A stretch of DNA of 64,000 nt, taken from assembly GCA_963835955.1 (NCBI GenBank), contig CAWIHZ010000005.1, forward strand, positions 124,001-188,000. Direction: 5' to 3'. Of this stretch, positions 63,820-64,000 are shown piece after piece; the stretch's first letter is position 1; each line of letters starts with the position of its first letter. The notes under the pieces were generated by a model. It was not told the DNA's origin and ran no database searches. It worked only from the letters and a program-made list of their open reading frames with translations. Made by a program: the position numbers and the translations under genes. The DNA comes from Roseiarcus sp963835955 (GTDB lineage: Bacteria > Pseudomonadota > Alphaproteobacteria > Rhizobiales > Beijerinckiaceae).

Positions 63820-64000
63820 CCTCATTGGCGGCGTGGTTGTTCGCGCGCGAATGGGCGAGCGCGACGCCTACCGGCCCATCACGACTCCGCTTTCTCCGAC
63901 CAGCGATCCGGTCGACGTTGTCCGGGGCCTGCTTTCTGTGCATCCGTTTTCCACACTCTATGTCGCCGATGTCGACGCAATACGGCGAAAGGCGGACAAT
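63794..64000 (+). CDS. HisA/HisF-like protein of the H4MPT cluster (3' end outside window)
   Basis: The GTG at 63794 follows a GGGGAGGAGC site and overlaps the end of the DUF447 gene. The 69 visible residues, EVIPVVDLIGGVVVRARMGER and TLYVADVDAI, match the phosphate-barrel N-terminus of the HisA-related family found in H4MPT gene clusters. The true histidine enzyme HisA is less likely given the neighbours. The C-terminal part lies outside. Confidence 0.78.
   Translation, partial: MLEVIPVVDLIGGVVVRARMGERDAYRPITTPLSPTSDPVDVVRGLLSVHPFSTLYVADVDAIRRKADN

Noticed and set aside
63794..64000. Histidine-biosynthesis HisA
   Set aside because: Overlap with DUF447 and the H4MPT operon point to the HisA-related C1-cluster family; no other his genes are nearby.

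Overview
The window is GC-rich DNA from an alphaproteobacterial methylotroph, most likely a Methylocystaceae/Beijerinckiaceae-type organism. The evidence is a lanthanide-type methanol dehydrogenase cluster (xoxFGJ), nearly the whole tetrahydromethanopterin (H4MPT) C1-transfer pathway (fae, mtdB, mch, fhcABCD and several cofactor-synthesis genes), phosphatidylethanolamine methylation (pmtA), and a two-protein histidine route (hutF plus hutG). The genus is an inference.

Left part (1-22.8 kb): a histidine-utilisation cluster (hutG partial, hutH, hutI, divergent hutF with two frameshifts) and a ribokinase-type PfkB kinase. Next is a type VI-A CRISPR locus: eight identical 36-nt repeats with seven 30-nt spacers at 6348-6845, and on the minus strand a Cas13a effector (6878-10473) with one frameshift just before the first HEPN catalytic motif. 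No adaptation genes are in the window. Then come class I fumarase, a CitE-type CoA-ester lyase, an aminotransferase, and a copper region (cueR, copper P-type ATPase with a textbook CueR promoter, Cys-rich and Met/Gly/His-rich secreted proteins, a 40-residue membrane peptide, a possible multicopper-oxidase remnant), followed by a broken cyclase and mscL.

Middle (22.8-37.6 kb): dnaK with a sigma32-like promoter, dnaJ, pmtA, pyrF, two DUF1330 paralogues, dapB, a BI-1-like membrane protein, an EmrAB-type efflux pump with a divergent TetR regulator and two palindromic operators, a divergent MoxY/FlhS-like kinase and NarL-type regulator, and a branched-chain-type solute-binding protein.

Right part (37.7-64 kb): the methylotrophy island. 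Minus-strand orfY-mch-orf5-orf7-fae lies divergent to fhcBADC, whose 5' leader looks highly structured. Then mptG-mtdB, several small exported proteins of unknown function, xoxF-xoxG-xoxJ with an intrinsic terminator between xoxF and xoxG, two quinoprotein-associated genes (zinc metallohydrolase, SoxYZ-like carrier), and an overlapping operon for methylofuran/H4MPT synthesis (mfnE, DmrB-like, pterin-synthase-like, DUF447, HisA-like) with divergent mfnF. Together these oxidise methanol to formaldehyde in the periplasm, capture formaldehyde on H4MPT in the cytoplasm and oxidise it to formate.

Several genes (hutF, cas13a, mscL, a cyclase, a Spy-like protein, perhaps a haem protein) carry single-base frame breaks while both halves stay well conserved. 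Uncorrected sequence errors are therefore as likely as real gene decay.
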